From positions 992,001-1,056,000 of the forward strand of contig NZ_CP098813.1 in NCBI RefSeq assembly GCF_036825535.1: 64,000 bases of DNA, written 5' to 3'. Below the pieces are notes generated by a model. The model saw nothing but the letters and a program-made list of their open reading frames with translations. It did no database searches and was not told the DNA's origin. Shown here piece after piece: positions 34,735 through 43,022 of this stretch (its first letter is position 1; each line of letters starts with the position of its first letter). The stretch comes from Parasalinivibrio latis. Lineage in GTDB: Bacteria; Pseudomonadota; Gammaproteobacteria; Enterobacterales; Vibrionaceae. The translations under genes and the position numbers were made by a program.

Positions 34735-36198
34735 TTACTTCAATCCCATTGATGCACGGTACGCCTTCAACTGATTTTCCCGGCCGAAGTCGTCAGTGAG
34801 CTCGTTCCACTGCCTGGCGATATTGTCCAAGGCTTCCTGTTCAGTGATTTCTCCTGCCAGCGCGCGGGAGAGTTCAATTTCAAGGATTTCGGTATAGGAG
34901 AAGAAACCTGGCAGGCGCAGATCCAGTGCGACATTTGGTGCATCCAGAGAAGCGCGTTGTGCCGCAAGGTAGGATTCCGCTTCCGGTTTGGAGAATATTG
35001 CCAGCCAGTTGTCGATATTCTCGTAGTGGCTGAGCCGGTATGGGTTTACACCGGTATTGGCGGTGACAATAGCCTTGGAAGACTCCTCTTTACTGGTGAC
35101 TGTTTTGACGAAGTCCCAGGCTGCAGTTTTGTTGGCAGCCGATTCAGGGACCGCAAGTTGCCACCCGCCGAATGCCAGGAAAGGGGATGCAACAGGTTTG
35201 TTGTAGGTCTCCCATGTACCGGTTTTGGCGTTCCATATTTTGGAGGAACCGGGCAGCATGGCGGTGCGCACGTTCCCTACAATGCTGGACTCTTTCGGGT
35301 TGGCACCGAGTACGCCGGAGTCAGCCCAGTCGATATTCATGGCGACCTTGCCACCTGCATACAGAGGCCGGACGTCTCCGGAGCCGTGGTTCAGTGCACC
35401 TGGTGGGTTAAATTGCAGGCCGCGTTTGTAATCCTGCAGGGCTTTCAGCCAGCCGGCATTATTGATTTGTGCATCCATTGTGTCCGGGTCAAAGAACATT
35501 GAGCCTGGGTTTTTGGGATCGTTGGTATAGCTTGCGGCGTGAGAGAAAAAGTACCAGAACTGTTGTCCGCCGCGCTTGTAGGCTTCAGCCGTACCATGCA
35601 GGCCCTCATCCGGGCGGTTAAAGAATTCTGCAATGTCATAGTACTGGTTCCATGTCACCGGAGCGGCGAGAGGATACCCGTACTTTTTCTCGAAAGCGGC
35701 TTTTTCTTCCGGGTCATTAAACAGGTCAGCCCGGTAGTTCAGCATGTGCATGTCGCCGTCCATGGTGGCGGATTTTACCTTGCCATCCCAAACCATCAGA
35801 CGCTCACGGTATACCGGATGAAGGTCATTCCAGTAATCCCCGGATTGCATGGCTTGCGGCATTTCGGACAGGAAACTGTTGAAGTCAGGCAGCCAGGCAG
35901 GAATATAGGAAAGCACATCAATTTCGCTGGAACCGGTCTGCATGCCGGTCATAAATTTGGGGTAGAGTTCTCCGAACGGAAATTCCACAATCTTAACTTT
36001 GCCACAGGTCTGTTTTTCCCAGGCGTTACCGGCGGTACGCAGCGCTGAGGCAATAAAAGGGCCGTTCTGGGAACCCACGGTGACTGTGATACCGGAAAAG
36101 TCAGGCTCACAGGCGGCATTGGCATAGGGAGTCATCGCAAGGGCCGGCAAAGCCAGCAATATGGCGGCGGCGAGCGGTGAGTTTACTGTCTTTCTCAT
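34735..36198 (-). CDS. extracellular sugar-binding protein of the ABC transporter
   Basis: 487 residues from ATG 36198 (GAAGGAAG upstream); earlier in-frame starts add a non-signal extension. The signal peptide is SPLAAAILLALPALAMTPYA ending NAA. The mature protein is a cluster B (family 1) binding protein with a first strand ITVTVGSQNGPF and a later MNIDWADSGV and PFLAFGGWQLAVPESA typical of oligosaccharide or polyol binders. It is long for the family. The ligand is unknown. It delivers the substrate to the permease pair 36303-38311. Confidence 0.92.
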   Translation of the reverse strand: MRKTVNSPLAAAILLALPALAMTPYANAACEPDFSGITVTVGSQNGPFIASALRTAGNAWEKQTCGKVKIVEFPFGELYPKFMTGMQTGSSEIDVLSYIPAWLPDFNSFLSEMPQAMQSGDYWNDLHPVYRERLMVWDGKVKSATMDGDMHMLNYRADLFNDPEEKAAFEKKYGYPLAAPVTWNQYYDIAEFFNRPDEGLHGTAEAYKRGGQQFWYFFSHAASYTNDPKNPGSMFFDPDTMDAQINNAGWLKALQDYKRGLQFNPPGALNHGSGDVRPLYAGGKVAMNIDWADSGVLGANPKESSIVGNVRTAMLPGSSKIWNAKTGTWETYNKPVASPFLAFGGWQLAVPESAANKTAAWDFVKTVTSKEESSKAIVTANTGVNPYRLSHYENIDNWLAIFSKPEAESYLAAQRASLDAPNVALDLRLPGFFSYTEILEIELSRALAGEITEQEALDNIARQWNELTDDFGRENQLKAYRASMGLK

Positions 36199-36302
36199 GT
36201 CCACTTCCTTCTTTGTAGGGCGCTTTGGAACCTCTGGTTTCCAGCGCGTATCCATTTGCGTTGAGTAAAGCTGTTGTATTGCCGCTCTCATGCAAGAGCA
36301 CA

Positions 36303-37418
36303 CTATTTAATTGAGCCGGTTAGCAGTCCGGAGCGCATTAGGCGACCAAGCAGTGCGGCCACCACCACCATTGGAATGACTGAAATCAGGGTGGCGACGG
36401 AAATCGCCCACCATTCATCCCCCCGGCTGGAATTCTGGCCTGCAAGCACCACGGGCAGTGTCTGCCAGCGTGAAGATGTCAGCAGCAGGGCGAACAGGAA
36501 CTCGTTCCAAATAAATGCAAGGGTAATCATCGAGGTTGCAATAAGCCCTGGTCTGGACATTGGCAGTACAATGTCAAAGAAAATCCGAAGTCGTGGCACG
36601 TTTTCCACCATGGCGGCTTCTTCCACTTCTATAGGGATTGAGCGGAAGAAATCACGCATCAGCCAAACGGAGAGCGGTAGTCCGAAAGCGGTATAGGCAA
36701 TCACCATCCCGGGGAAGCTGTCGAGCATCCTAATGCCCTGTTTGCCGAGCTCTGCATAAAACAGATAGAGAGCAAACGCTGATACGATGGGAGGAAACAT
36801 GCGCTGGGAGACAAACCAGAATGTCATGTCATCATTCCCTAGCACCGGGCCGGGCAGGTTCAGCCGGTTGACAACAAATGTCAGCACACAGGCTACCGCC
36901 AGAGAAACCAGGAGAGCCTGAGGAATTGCCAGTCCGGCGTATTTCTGGAGTACGACAAAACCGCCAATACCCATCACTGCAAAAAACACCCCTGCCAGCA
37001 ACCTGATCCGGAAGGTAAACCGGGCAATCCCGTATGCCGCCATGGAGCCGAGAAGTACCGAGAGGAAAGTGGATACCAGCGCAATGGCGGAGGAATGCCA
37101 GAATGGGCCAAGGAAATCGCCGCGGATCCCGGAAAAAGCCTCCCGGAATGCTTCCAGCGTCGGCATAAAATCGATAAACGGCAGGTAGGTGGCTCCGCCG
37201 TTTACAGCCTGAGGCGGCTTGAATGCAGTAATGAACACCCAGTAAAAAGGTACCATGAGGAAAGCGAGCCAAATAAGGCAACCTATTAACCCGATCGTTT
37301 TCAGTCGCTTTGCCTCCCTGCGGTGATGGTTAGGCACCGGTTGCTGAATGTTCGAGGTATCCGATTTACTTTTGGGCTTTTTTACCACTTCCGGTGTATC
37401 CACTGACAACTGCGTCAT
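36303..37418 (-). CDS. sugar ABC transporter permease (MalG type)
   Basis: 371 residues. A cytoplasmic N-terminus of ~45 residues precedes six or more helices; the family is usually ~280 residues, and the extra length is an inserted segment around residues 135-200 (FFAVMGIGGFVVLQKYAGLA to GPVLGNDDMTFW) that adds hydrophobic helices. The EAA loop, contacting the ATPase, reads EEAAMVENVPRLRIFFDIVL. Its ATG overlaps the stop of the MalF-type gene by four bases, so the two are translationally coupled. Confidence 0.9.
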   Translation of the reverse strand: MTQLSVDTPEVVKKPKSKSDTSNIQQPVPNHHRREAKRLKTIGLIGCLIWLAFLMVPFYWVFITAFKPPQAVNGGATYLPFIDFMPTLEAFREAFSGIRGDFLGPFWHSSAIALVSTFLSVLLGSMAAYGIARFTFRIRLLAGVFFAVMGIGGFVVLQKYAGLAIPQALLVSLAVACVLTFVVNRLNLPGPVLGNDDMTFWFVSQRMFPPIVSAFALYLFYAELGKQGIRMLDSFPGMVIAYTAFGLPLSVWLMRDFFRSIPIEVEEAAMVENVPRLRIFFDIVLPMSRPGLIATSMITLAFIWNEFLFALLLTSSRWQTLPVVLAGQNSSRGDEWWAISVATLISVIPMVVVAALLGRLMRSGLLTGSIK

Positions 37419-38311
37419 GTCCGTTTCTCCACCAAGGGCTTGGCTGCTGCGAGGTACAGGGTACCGAAGAGAATAATCACGACTAGGAACAGAAAACTCA
37501 GGGCAGAAGCCTCGCCAAGGTCAAATTTCCTGAAGCCCTGGTTGTAGGCAAACAGCGTCAGGGTTTCCGTTGAGGTGCCTGGCCCACCGCCGGTAAGGAC
37601 ATATACCGGGTCAATGATCTTGAATCCTTCCACAATACGGATAAAAACGACCACAACAGAAAGCGGGAGCAGCATGGGAAAAGTGATGTCCCAGAATCGA
37701 CGCCAGTGGGATGCTCCTTCGAGTGCGGCAGCTTCAAAGACGTCGGAAGGCAGTCCCTGGAGCCCGGCAAGCATCAGCAAGGTAACAAAGGGAGTCCATT
37801 GCCAGACTTCTACGGTCACCAGCACACCCAGTGCCCAGTTGGTTTGGGTCAAAAACGGAAGGTTTTCCAAACCGAACAAGCTGAAAAAATCATTGACCGG
37901 TCCGAGGGCGGAATGGAAAAGCATACGTGCGACCAAAGCGACGGCGATTGGTGCCATAAACATCGGCAGCAGGAATGCCACTCGGAACAGTTTCTCCCCG
38001 GGAACCCTGGCATGCATGGCCACTGCCAGGGCAAAGCCAATAACGTACTGTATGGCAACCGAAGTAAACACAATGAGGGTGGTTGTGCCGATAGACTGCC
38101 AGAAACGGGCAGACTCAACCAAATCCTGATAGTTATCCAAACCAACAAACCGGGCAGGCATTGGCGGTACCAGCCGGACGGACTGGAAGCTCACTGTCAG
38201 TGCGTAGATTAGGGGAAACAGGGTAACCAGCATGACAACAAAAAATGCCGGCCACACAAACAGGTATTTAACCGAATCTGTCTGTGGTTTTCCCTTGACC
38301 TGAATGAACAT
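37415..38311 (-). CDS. sugar ABC transporter permease (MalF type)
   Basis: 298 residues from ATG 38311 (GGGAG at good spacing); an upstream start adds 30 residues without membrane character. About six helices begin at YLFVWPAFFVVMLVTLFPLI. The EAA loop reads EAAALEGASHWRRFWDITFP. First gene of the leftward operon permease-permease-binding protein-ATPase-kinase-phosphatase. The two candidate operator palindromes at 38367 and 38504 lie just upstream. Confidence 0.92.
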   Translation of the reverse strand: MFIQVKGKPQTDSVKYLFVWPAFFVVMLVTLFPLIYALTVSFQSVRLVPPMPARFVGLDNYQDLVESARFWQSIGTTTLIVFTSVAIQYVIGFALAVAMHARVPGEKLFRVAFLLPMFMAPIAVALVARMLFHSALGPVNDFFSLFGLENLPFLTQTNWALGVLVTVEVWQWTPFVTLLMLAGLQGLPSDVFEAAALEGASHWRRFWDITFPMLLPLSVVVVFIRIVEGFKIIDPVYVLTGGGPGTSTETLTLFAYNQGFRKFDLGEASALSFLFLVVIILFGTLYLAAAKPLVEKRT

Positions 38312-38366
38312 ACTCAACAACTCCCTGTCTCGTATTGGCTTTTCAGTATGAGCTTTCGGAAACTGT

Positions 38367-38387
38367 AAATGTAGTTTTAGTACATTT
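38367..38387. promoter_or_regulatory. candidate operator 1 of the sugar locus
   Basis: AAATGTA-N7-TACATTT is a perfect 7-bp inverted repeat 55 bp upstream of the leftward operon. The half-site AAATGTAG recurs in operator 2. A likely binding site for the RpiR-type regulator at 42080. Confidence 0.65.
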
Positions 38388-38503
38388 AAATTTATTGTCA
38401 ATACTCAAGTTAACAATGTATTTACTTATCTTATCGGTGAAACGGGCTGTTCACGCTATTTTAGTGCGGTTGATGCCGATGACTGATATTTGATCTTTGG
38501 TGA

Positions 38504-38520
38504 AAATGTAGTATTACTAC
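38504..38520. promoter_or_regulatory. candidate operator 2 of the sugar locus
   Basis: AAATGTAG begins the site and GTAGTA-T-TACTAC (38508-38520) is a perfect palindrome. It lies 132 bp before the rightward operon. With operator 1 it gives each divergent arm one copy of the AAATGTAGT half-site. The rest of 38312-38652 shows no gene. Confidence 0.6.
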
Positions 38521-38652
38521 TCATTGGGGTGTGATTTAAAGATGTGCATTTGGGAAGCACATGGCACCGCATGGTGCACTTCCACAGTTCGACGGGTGCC
38601 TTAAACAGTGTGCGGTGAGCCTTCTATGTCCGCACCATCCAGAGGAGGGAGT

Positions 38653-39279
38653 ATGGCGCTAATTAACCCAGTTCATTGCATCGTAGATGTGAAAGAAGGG
38701 CTGTTGAAAGGGACGGAGCGGCGTTACAAAAAAACCTTTGCTGATCTAAGCGGCCTTTATGCAGACGAAGAGGCGTTTCGACAACTTGCGTCTGAATTGG
38801 GGGAGCGAGTCGTGTATGAAGTGACTGACTACCACCCGGGTTCCCGTTGCCAGGATCTGATTTTTGGTGTGACTTGTATGGTCCCAGGGAAGGTCGGGAA
38901 CGAGTATTTTATGACCCGGGGGCACATCCACGGTATTGCAGACAGGCCAGAAATCTATGTAGGAAAGAAAGGGCGAGGCCTGATGCTGATGGAATCCCCG
39001 GAAGGGGAAACCAGGGTAATCGAAATCGGGCAGGATGATATCTGCTACGTACCGCCATTCTGGATACATCGTTCGGTCAATACCGGCAATGAAGACTTTG
39101 TGATGTTGTTTTGCTACCCCGCGGACAGTGGCCAGGACTACGGGATTATTGCCCGCTCCAACGGCATGAAACACCGGGTGGTGGATGATGGGAAAGGGGG
39201 ATGGGTATTGGAGGAAAACCCGGCTTACCAGCCTCGGGATACCGAAACGGTTAACGCCCTGTTTGGGGAGGATGGGTAA
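38653..39279 (+). CDS. cupin-type (archaeal-like) phosphoglucose isomerase family protein
   Basis: 208 residues from ATG 38653, supported by AGGAGGGAG. The metal-binding cupin core of the PF06560 family is plain: EYFMTRGHIHGIADRPEIYV supplies two His and the Glu, and CYVPPFWIHRSVNTG the final His. Family members interconvert glucose-6-phosphate and fructose-6-phosphate, but bacteria normally use the unrelated Pgi. A copy inside a sugar operon therefore suggests isomerisation of a different aldose/ketose or its phosphate. First gene of the rightward arm; its TAA overlaps the next ATG (TAATG). Confidence 0.85.
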   Translation: MALINPVHCIVDVKEGLLKGTERRYKKTFADLSGLYADEEAFRQLASELGERVVYEVTDYHPGSRCQDLIFGVTCMVPGKVGNEYFMTRGHIHGIADRPEIYVGKKGRGLMLMESPEGETRVIEIGQDDICYVPPFWIHRSVNTGNEDFVMLFCYPADSGQDYGIIARSNGMKHRVVDDGKGGWVLEENPAYQPRDTETVNALFGEDG

Positions 39280-40238
39280 TGGAATTGCACCCTGCTACCA
39301 GGAAAACCTTTTATTTTATCGGAGTCTCGACACAGCAAAGTTCAATCATGAACGTCTTTCCTGCCTGGGCTGAATTTCTTGGGTTTGGTGAGGTTGAGAT
39401 AAAAGGTATCGACTTGCCACTCCATGCTCCGGCATCGGATTACCGCCGGGTGACAGCTTTTATTAAACATGATCCCCTCTCTGTTGGTGCATTGGTCACT
39501 ACTCATAAAATCGATCTATATCAAGCATGCCATGATCTCTTTGATGAAATCGACCTCCATGCCGGATTGATGGGTGAGACAAGTTGCCTCTCGAAGCGGG
39601 AGGGAAAATTTTGTTGCAGTGCCAAAGATCCGGTGACCTCCGGTTTTGCGCTTGAACATCTGTTAGCCCGACAACATTTTGCCCAAACCGGCGGGGCTGT
39701 GTTCTCGATGGGTGCGGGGGGAGCTACCATCGCCCTGACATGGCACCTCACCCAGAGCTGTCGGGGAGCAAACCGCCCGGAAAAAGTGATTGTGTCTGAT
39801 ACATCCCGGGAGAGGTTGGATGAAATCCGGTCTATCCATGGCCGGTACGAAATAGATGTTCCTTGCGAGTATGTACTGGTGACGGGCCCTGACACCAATG
39901 ACGGAGTGTTGGCCGGACTTCCCCAAGGTTCATTGGTTATTAATGCAACAGGCCTTGGAAAAGACGGTCCCGGCTCTCCGCTGACGGATGACGCTGTTTT
40001 TCCTCAAAATGCCGTTATCTGGGAACTTAATTACCGAGGTGAGCTGGTTTTCCTGCATCAGGCAAAAGCACAGGAGGCCGGGCAAAACCTCAAAATTCAT
40101 GACGGCTGGGTTTACTTCCTTTATGGATGGACCCGGGTGATCGCAGAAGTATTCGATGTAGATATACCGGTTAACGGGCCGGGCTTTGAGAGAATTTCAC
40201 ATATTGCAGCAACATCAGGCAAGGTAAACAAACGGTGA
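39279..40238 (+). CDS. shikimate-dehydrogenase-like NAD(P)-dependent oxidoreductase
   Basis: 319 residues. The N-terminal domain has VGALVTTHKIDLYQ, equivalent to the GxNVTxPxK active-site loop of shikimate/quinate dehydrogenases with the catalytic Lys kept, and SAKDPVTSG near the substrate-Asp site. The Rossmann loop is FSMGAGGATIAL; VINATGLGKDGPGSPL replaces the NATPLG motif. It is longer than AroE (~270). In this sugar operon it is unlikely to serve aromatic synthesis; oxidation of a cyclic or open-chain polyol, or of a sugar derivative, is more probable. Translation is coupled to the isomerase upstream. Confidence 0.75.
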   Translation: MELHPATRKTFYFIGVSTQQSSIMNVFPAWAEFLGFGEVEIKGIDLPLHAPASDYRRVTAFIKHDPLSVGALVTTHKIDLYQACHDLFDEIDLHAGLMGETSCLSKREGKFCCSAKDPVTSGFALEHLLARQHFAQTGGAVFSMGAGGATIALTWHLTQSCRGANRPEKVIVSDTSRERLDEIRSIHGRYEIDVPCEYVLVTGPDTNDGVLAGLPQGSLVINATGLGKDGPGSPLTDDAVFPQNAVIWELNYRGELVFLHQAKAQEAGQNLKIHDGWVYFLYGWTRVIAEVFDVDIPVNGPGFERISHIAATSGKVNKR

Positions 40239-40249
40239 AAGGGGCGCAC

Positions 40250-41194
40250 ATGGGCAAAGGAAAAATTCTGGTTACTCCCCGATCCCTTTCCCGGGACGGG
40301 CACCCGTATTTCAGCAACCTGACGGATTTGGGGTACGAAGTTGTCTATTGCGAGCCTGGAATAATGCCGGACGAACCAACCCTTCTTGAACTTGTACCGG
40401 GGTGTGTGGGTTGGCTGGCCGGTGTTGAGCCGGTCAGTGCCAGAGTGTTGGATGCAGCGGACAGCCTGAAAGTGATCAGCCGTAACGGTACGGGTATCGA
40501 TAACCTTCCATTAAACACCTTGGCGCAAAAAGGGATTGCACTTAAAAAAGCCGAGGGAGCTAATGCCAGGGGGGTTGCCGAATTGGCGATTGCTATGATG
40601 CTGGCTGGGTTACGCCATATCCCTGAAACGGCAACGGGTGTAAAACGGGGGGAATGGCCGCGGGTAATTGGCCGGGAGATACAGGGTAAAACCGTTGGGG
40701 TTATCGGTATGGGAGCGATTGGCAGCCAGGTTGCACAGATGGTAATGGGTCTGGGTGCCCGGGTCAGAGCCTATGATCCACTTCTCAATGGCCGCATGAT
40801 CCTCGGGGAGCAACTGACTTTTGTCAGTCAGTCCGAACTTCTTTCTACGTCAGACATCATTACCTTTCATTGTCCGTCACCACAGGACGGCAAACCAGTA
40901 TTGGACAGTGCTCGTATTGATACCCTCAAAGATGGTGTGGTGGTGATTAATACTGCAAGGGCTGCGCTGGTGGATCATAACGTGGTTTACAATGGCTTGC
41001 TGAACAACAAAATCGCCCTTTATGGCGCGGATGTCTTTCCAACAGAACCACCCAAACCGCATCCGCTCTGGCAGCATTCCCGGTGTATCGCAACCAGTCA
41101 TATTGGCGGTTTTACCCGGGAGAGTGTTGATAAGGCAACCATATCGGCTGTTGACCAACTGCTGGATGTGTTGGAAGGACACGGCGATGGTTAA
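40250..41194 (+). CDS. D-isomer-specific 2-hydroxyacid dehydrogenase (phosphoglycerate-dehydrogenase-like)
   Basis: 314 residues from ATG 40250 (GAAAGGGG upstream; GTG 40235 is an alternative). The NAD-binding loop is GVIGMGAIGSQVA; the substrate-binding Arg is in ISRNGTGIDN-NARG segments and INTARAALVD; the acid/base pair Glu and His appears as ADVFPTEPP and TSHIGGFT. It would reduce or oxidise a 2-hydroxyacid, which here should be an aldonate-type intermediate. No ACT domain, unlike SerA. Overlaps the next gene by 8 bp. Confidence 0.85.
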   Translation: MGKGKILVTPRSLSRDGHPYFSNLTDLGYEVVYCEPGIMPDEPTLLELVPGCVGWLAGVEPVSARVLDAADSLKVISRNGTGIDNLPLNTLAQKGIALKKAEGANARGVAELAIAMMLAGLRHIPETATGVKRGEWPRVIGREIQGKTVGVIGMGAIGSQVAQMVMGLGARVRAYDPLLNGRMILGEQLTFVSQSELLSTSDIITFHCPSPQDGKPVLDSARIDTLKDGVVVINTARAALVDHNVVYNGLLNNKIALYGADVFPTEPPKPHPLWQHSRCIATSHIGGFTRESVDKATISAVDQLLDVLEGHGDG

Positions 41195-42083
41195 CCGCCA
41201 GGTTGAAGTGATTGATGCAGCATTCGAGGGAACGTTGCCAGCGAAGCTTGCCCTTGGCCATGCTCCTGATACTGTCAGCCTTTACTGGCTGGGGCAGGCA
41301 GGTTTCGTGTTGGTTTGTGGCGAGCATTCTTGGTTGATTGATCCCTATCTCTCTGATTCACTGGCGGAAAAATATGCCGGTACGCGTTTTCCCCACACCC
41401 GGATGATGGATGCACCGATTTCAGTCGGTGAACTACCCTCGCTGCAAGGTGTGTTCTGTACCCACAGACATACAGACCATATGGATCCCGGGACACTTCT
41501 TCCACTGTTTAACTCTCCAAAGCAGAAAAATACCTGGCTTGTTGCTCCCCGAGCTGAAATCACGGAAGCCAGAATACGAAGCAGGTTACCTGATACAAAA
41601 ATTAGCACTTTCACTGATGGGGAGTCACTGACATTTCCCGGAGGCCTCAGAGTATTTGCCATACCGGCGGCTCATGAGGAGATCGAGCGGGATAGTGCCG
41701 GTAACTGCGTATATCTTGGCTATATCTTCGAATTTAAAAGTGATAAGGGTTATTTGCGAATCTGGCATTCCGGAGATTGTATTCCCTACCCTGAGCTACC
41801 GCAGTGGCTAAGCCGGTTAAAACCGGATGTTGCTTTACTTCCTGTCAATGGCCGGGATAACGTTCGAAAAATCAACGGTGTACCTGGAAACTTCACCCTG
41901 GAAGAAGCCGTGAATATTTGTATTGAGGCCGGAATTACCCATATGGTTGCCCACCATGTGGGTTTATTCCATTTCAATACCGAAAATCCTGCTCGTATCG
42001 CTGCTTATGCGACTGAAAAGGCTGATATGATTTGCATCTGGCCCGCCACATTGAACCGAGAGTACAGGCTGAGCCTGAGATGA
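41187..42083 (+). CDS. metallo-beta-lactamase-fold hydrolase, UlaG-like
   Basis: 298 residues from ATG 41187, overlapping the upstream stop. The MBL metal motif is CTHRHTDHMDP (H-x-H-x-D-H), preceded by the strand SWLIDPYLSDSLA; further metal ligands are the His in PAAHEEIE, Asp in WHSGDCIPY and the final His in MVAHHVGLFHF. The pattern resembles L-ascorbate-6-phosphate lactonase (UlaG), so a sugar-lactone or lactone-phosphate hydrolase is likely. This fits the oxidoreductases encoded just upstream, which could make such a lactone. Confidence 0.83.
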   Translation: MVNRQVEVIDAAFEGTLPAKLALGHAPDTVSLYWLGQAGFVLVCGEHSWLIDPYLSDSLAEKYAGTRFPHTRMMDAPISVGELPSLQGVFCTHRHTDHMDPGTLLPLFNSPKQKNTWLVAPRAEITEARIRSRLPDTKISTFTDGESLTFPGGLRVFAIPAAHEEIERDSAGNCVYLGYIFEFKSDKGYLRIWHSGDCIPYPELPQWLSRLKPDVALLPVNGRDNVRKINGVPGNFTLEEAVNICIEAGITHMVAHHVGLFHFNTENPARIAAYATEKADMICIWPATLNREYRLSLR

Positions 42084-42973
42084 CCAAAAACAGCAAGAGG
42101 AACCAGGCATTGCAGCAGAAACAACCTAACGTCATAGAGATGATTACCCGCTCGCTGGACACCCTTCGTAAATCAGACCGCAAAGTGGCCGACTGGGTGC
42201 TTGCCGACCCGAAGCAGGCAATAAACAGTACACTAGTGGAAACAGCGAGGGGTGCCGGGGTCAGTGAACCCACGGTAATGCGTTTTGCCACCGCTGTTGG
42301 TTGCACTGGTTTTCAGGATCTGAAAATCCGCTTGGCCCAGAGTGTTGCACTTGGCGTGACACCCACACATGCTGCTTTGCAGGAAGGGGACGACACTTCG
42401 GTGATTTCCCGAAAGCTGTTTGATTTTACCCTGACCAGCCTTGACTGGGCCCGGGAACACATTGACAACGACAGTATGGAAAAAGCTGTCGATATTCTCG
42501 TTAACGCCCGCCAGATCGATTTCTTTGGTTTCGGCGCATCCGGCATTGTTGCCCTGGATGCCCAGCAGAAATTTCCGCTGTTTGGTGTCCCATGCAATGC
42601 CCATACAGACTCGCACCAGCAGTTTATTGCGGCATCGATGATGTCTTCCGGCAATGTGGTAGTTGCCATCTCCAATAACGCAGAAACCAATGCGTTGATA
42701 GAAACGGTGAAGGAAGCGAAGGCCCATGGGGCGATGGTTGTGAGTATAACCGGGCGGCATGGCAAGCTCAGTGAACACAGTGACCTGTGCATTGAGGTAG
42801 AAACACTAGAAAATACAGACAGGTATACCCCAACCATTTCACGCATTGCCGCATTGGTGGTTATCGACATCCTGGCGACCAGTGTCTCCCTTAGGCGCGA
42901 CGAATCACACCGTGACCGTATTTCGAGTATGAAAGAGCGGTTGTCCCACTTCCGGACCACCAATAACCAGTAA
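42080..42973 (+). CDS. RpiR-family transcriptional regulator (HTH + SIS)
   Basis: 297 residues from ATG 42080, overlapping the preceding stop as ATGA. The N-terminal RpiR helix-turn-helix covers about residues 20-90 (LVETARGAGVSEPTVMRFAT then VGCTGFQDLKIRLAQSV). The C-terminal SIS sugar-phosphate-binding domain shows IDFFGFGASGIVALDAQQKF and VVVAISNNAETNALIETVKE. It resembles HexR, which senses KDPG and represses Entner-Doudoroff genes, and here it sits directly before a KDPG-type aldolase. The AAATGTA palindromes in the divergent promoter region are its probable operators. Confidence 0.9.
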   Translation: MTKNSKRNQALQQKQPNVIEMITRSLDTLRKSDRKVADWVLADPKQAINSTLVETARGAGVSEPTVMRFATAVGCTGFQDLKIRLAQSVALGVTPTHAALQEGDDTSVISRKLFDFTLTSLDWAREHIDNDSMEKAVDILVNARQIDFFGFGASGIVALDAQQKFPLFGVPCNAHTDSHQQFIAASMMSSGNVVVAISNNAETNALIETVKEAKAHGAMVVSITGRHGKLSEHSDLCIEVETLENTDRYTPTISRIAALVVIDILATSVSLRRDESHRDRISSMKERLSHFRTTNNQ

Positions 42974-43022
42974 CCCCGTTTTGGGACTTGTAATACCGGG
43001 AATTATTCAGCAGGAGGGCGTG

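Noticed and set aside
35539..36048. 169-codon plus-strand frame opposite the sugar-binding protein
   Set aside because: Overlaps a complete secreted-protein gene with signal peptide and strong ribosome-binding site; its translation is low-complexity and resembles nothing.
42233..42963. Two long minus-strand frames inside the RpiR gene
   Set aside because: They mirror the coding frame of a clear RpiR/SIS protein and carry no motif.
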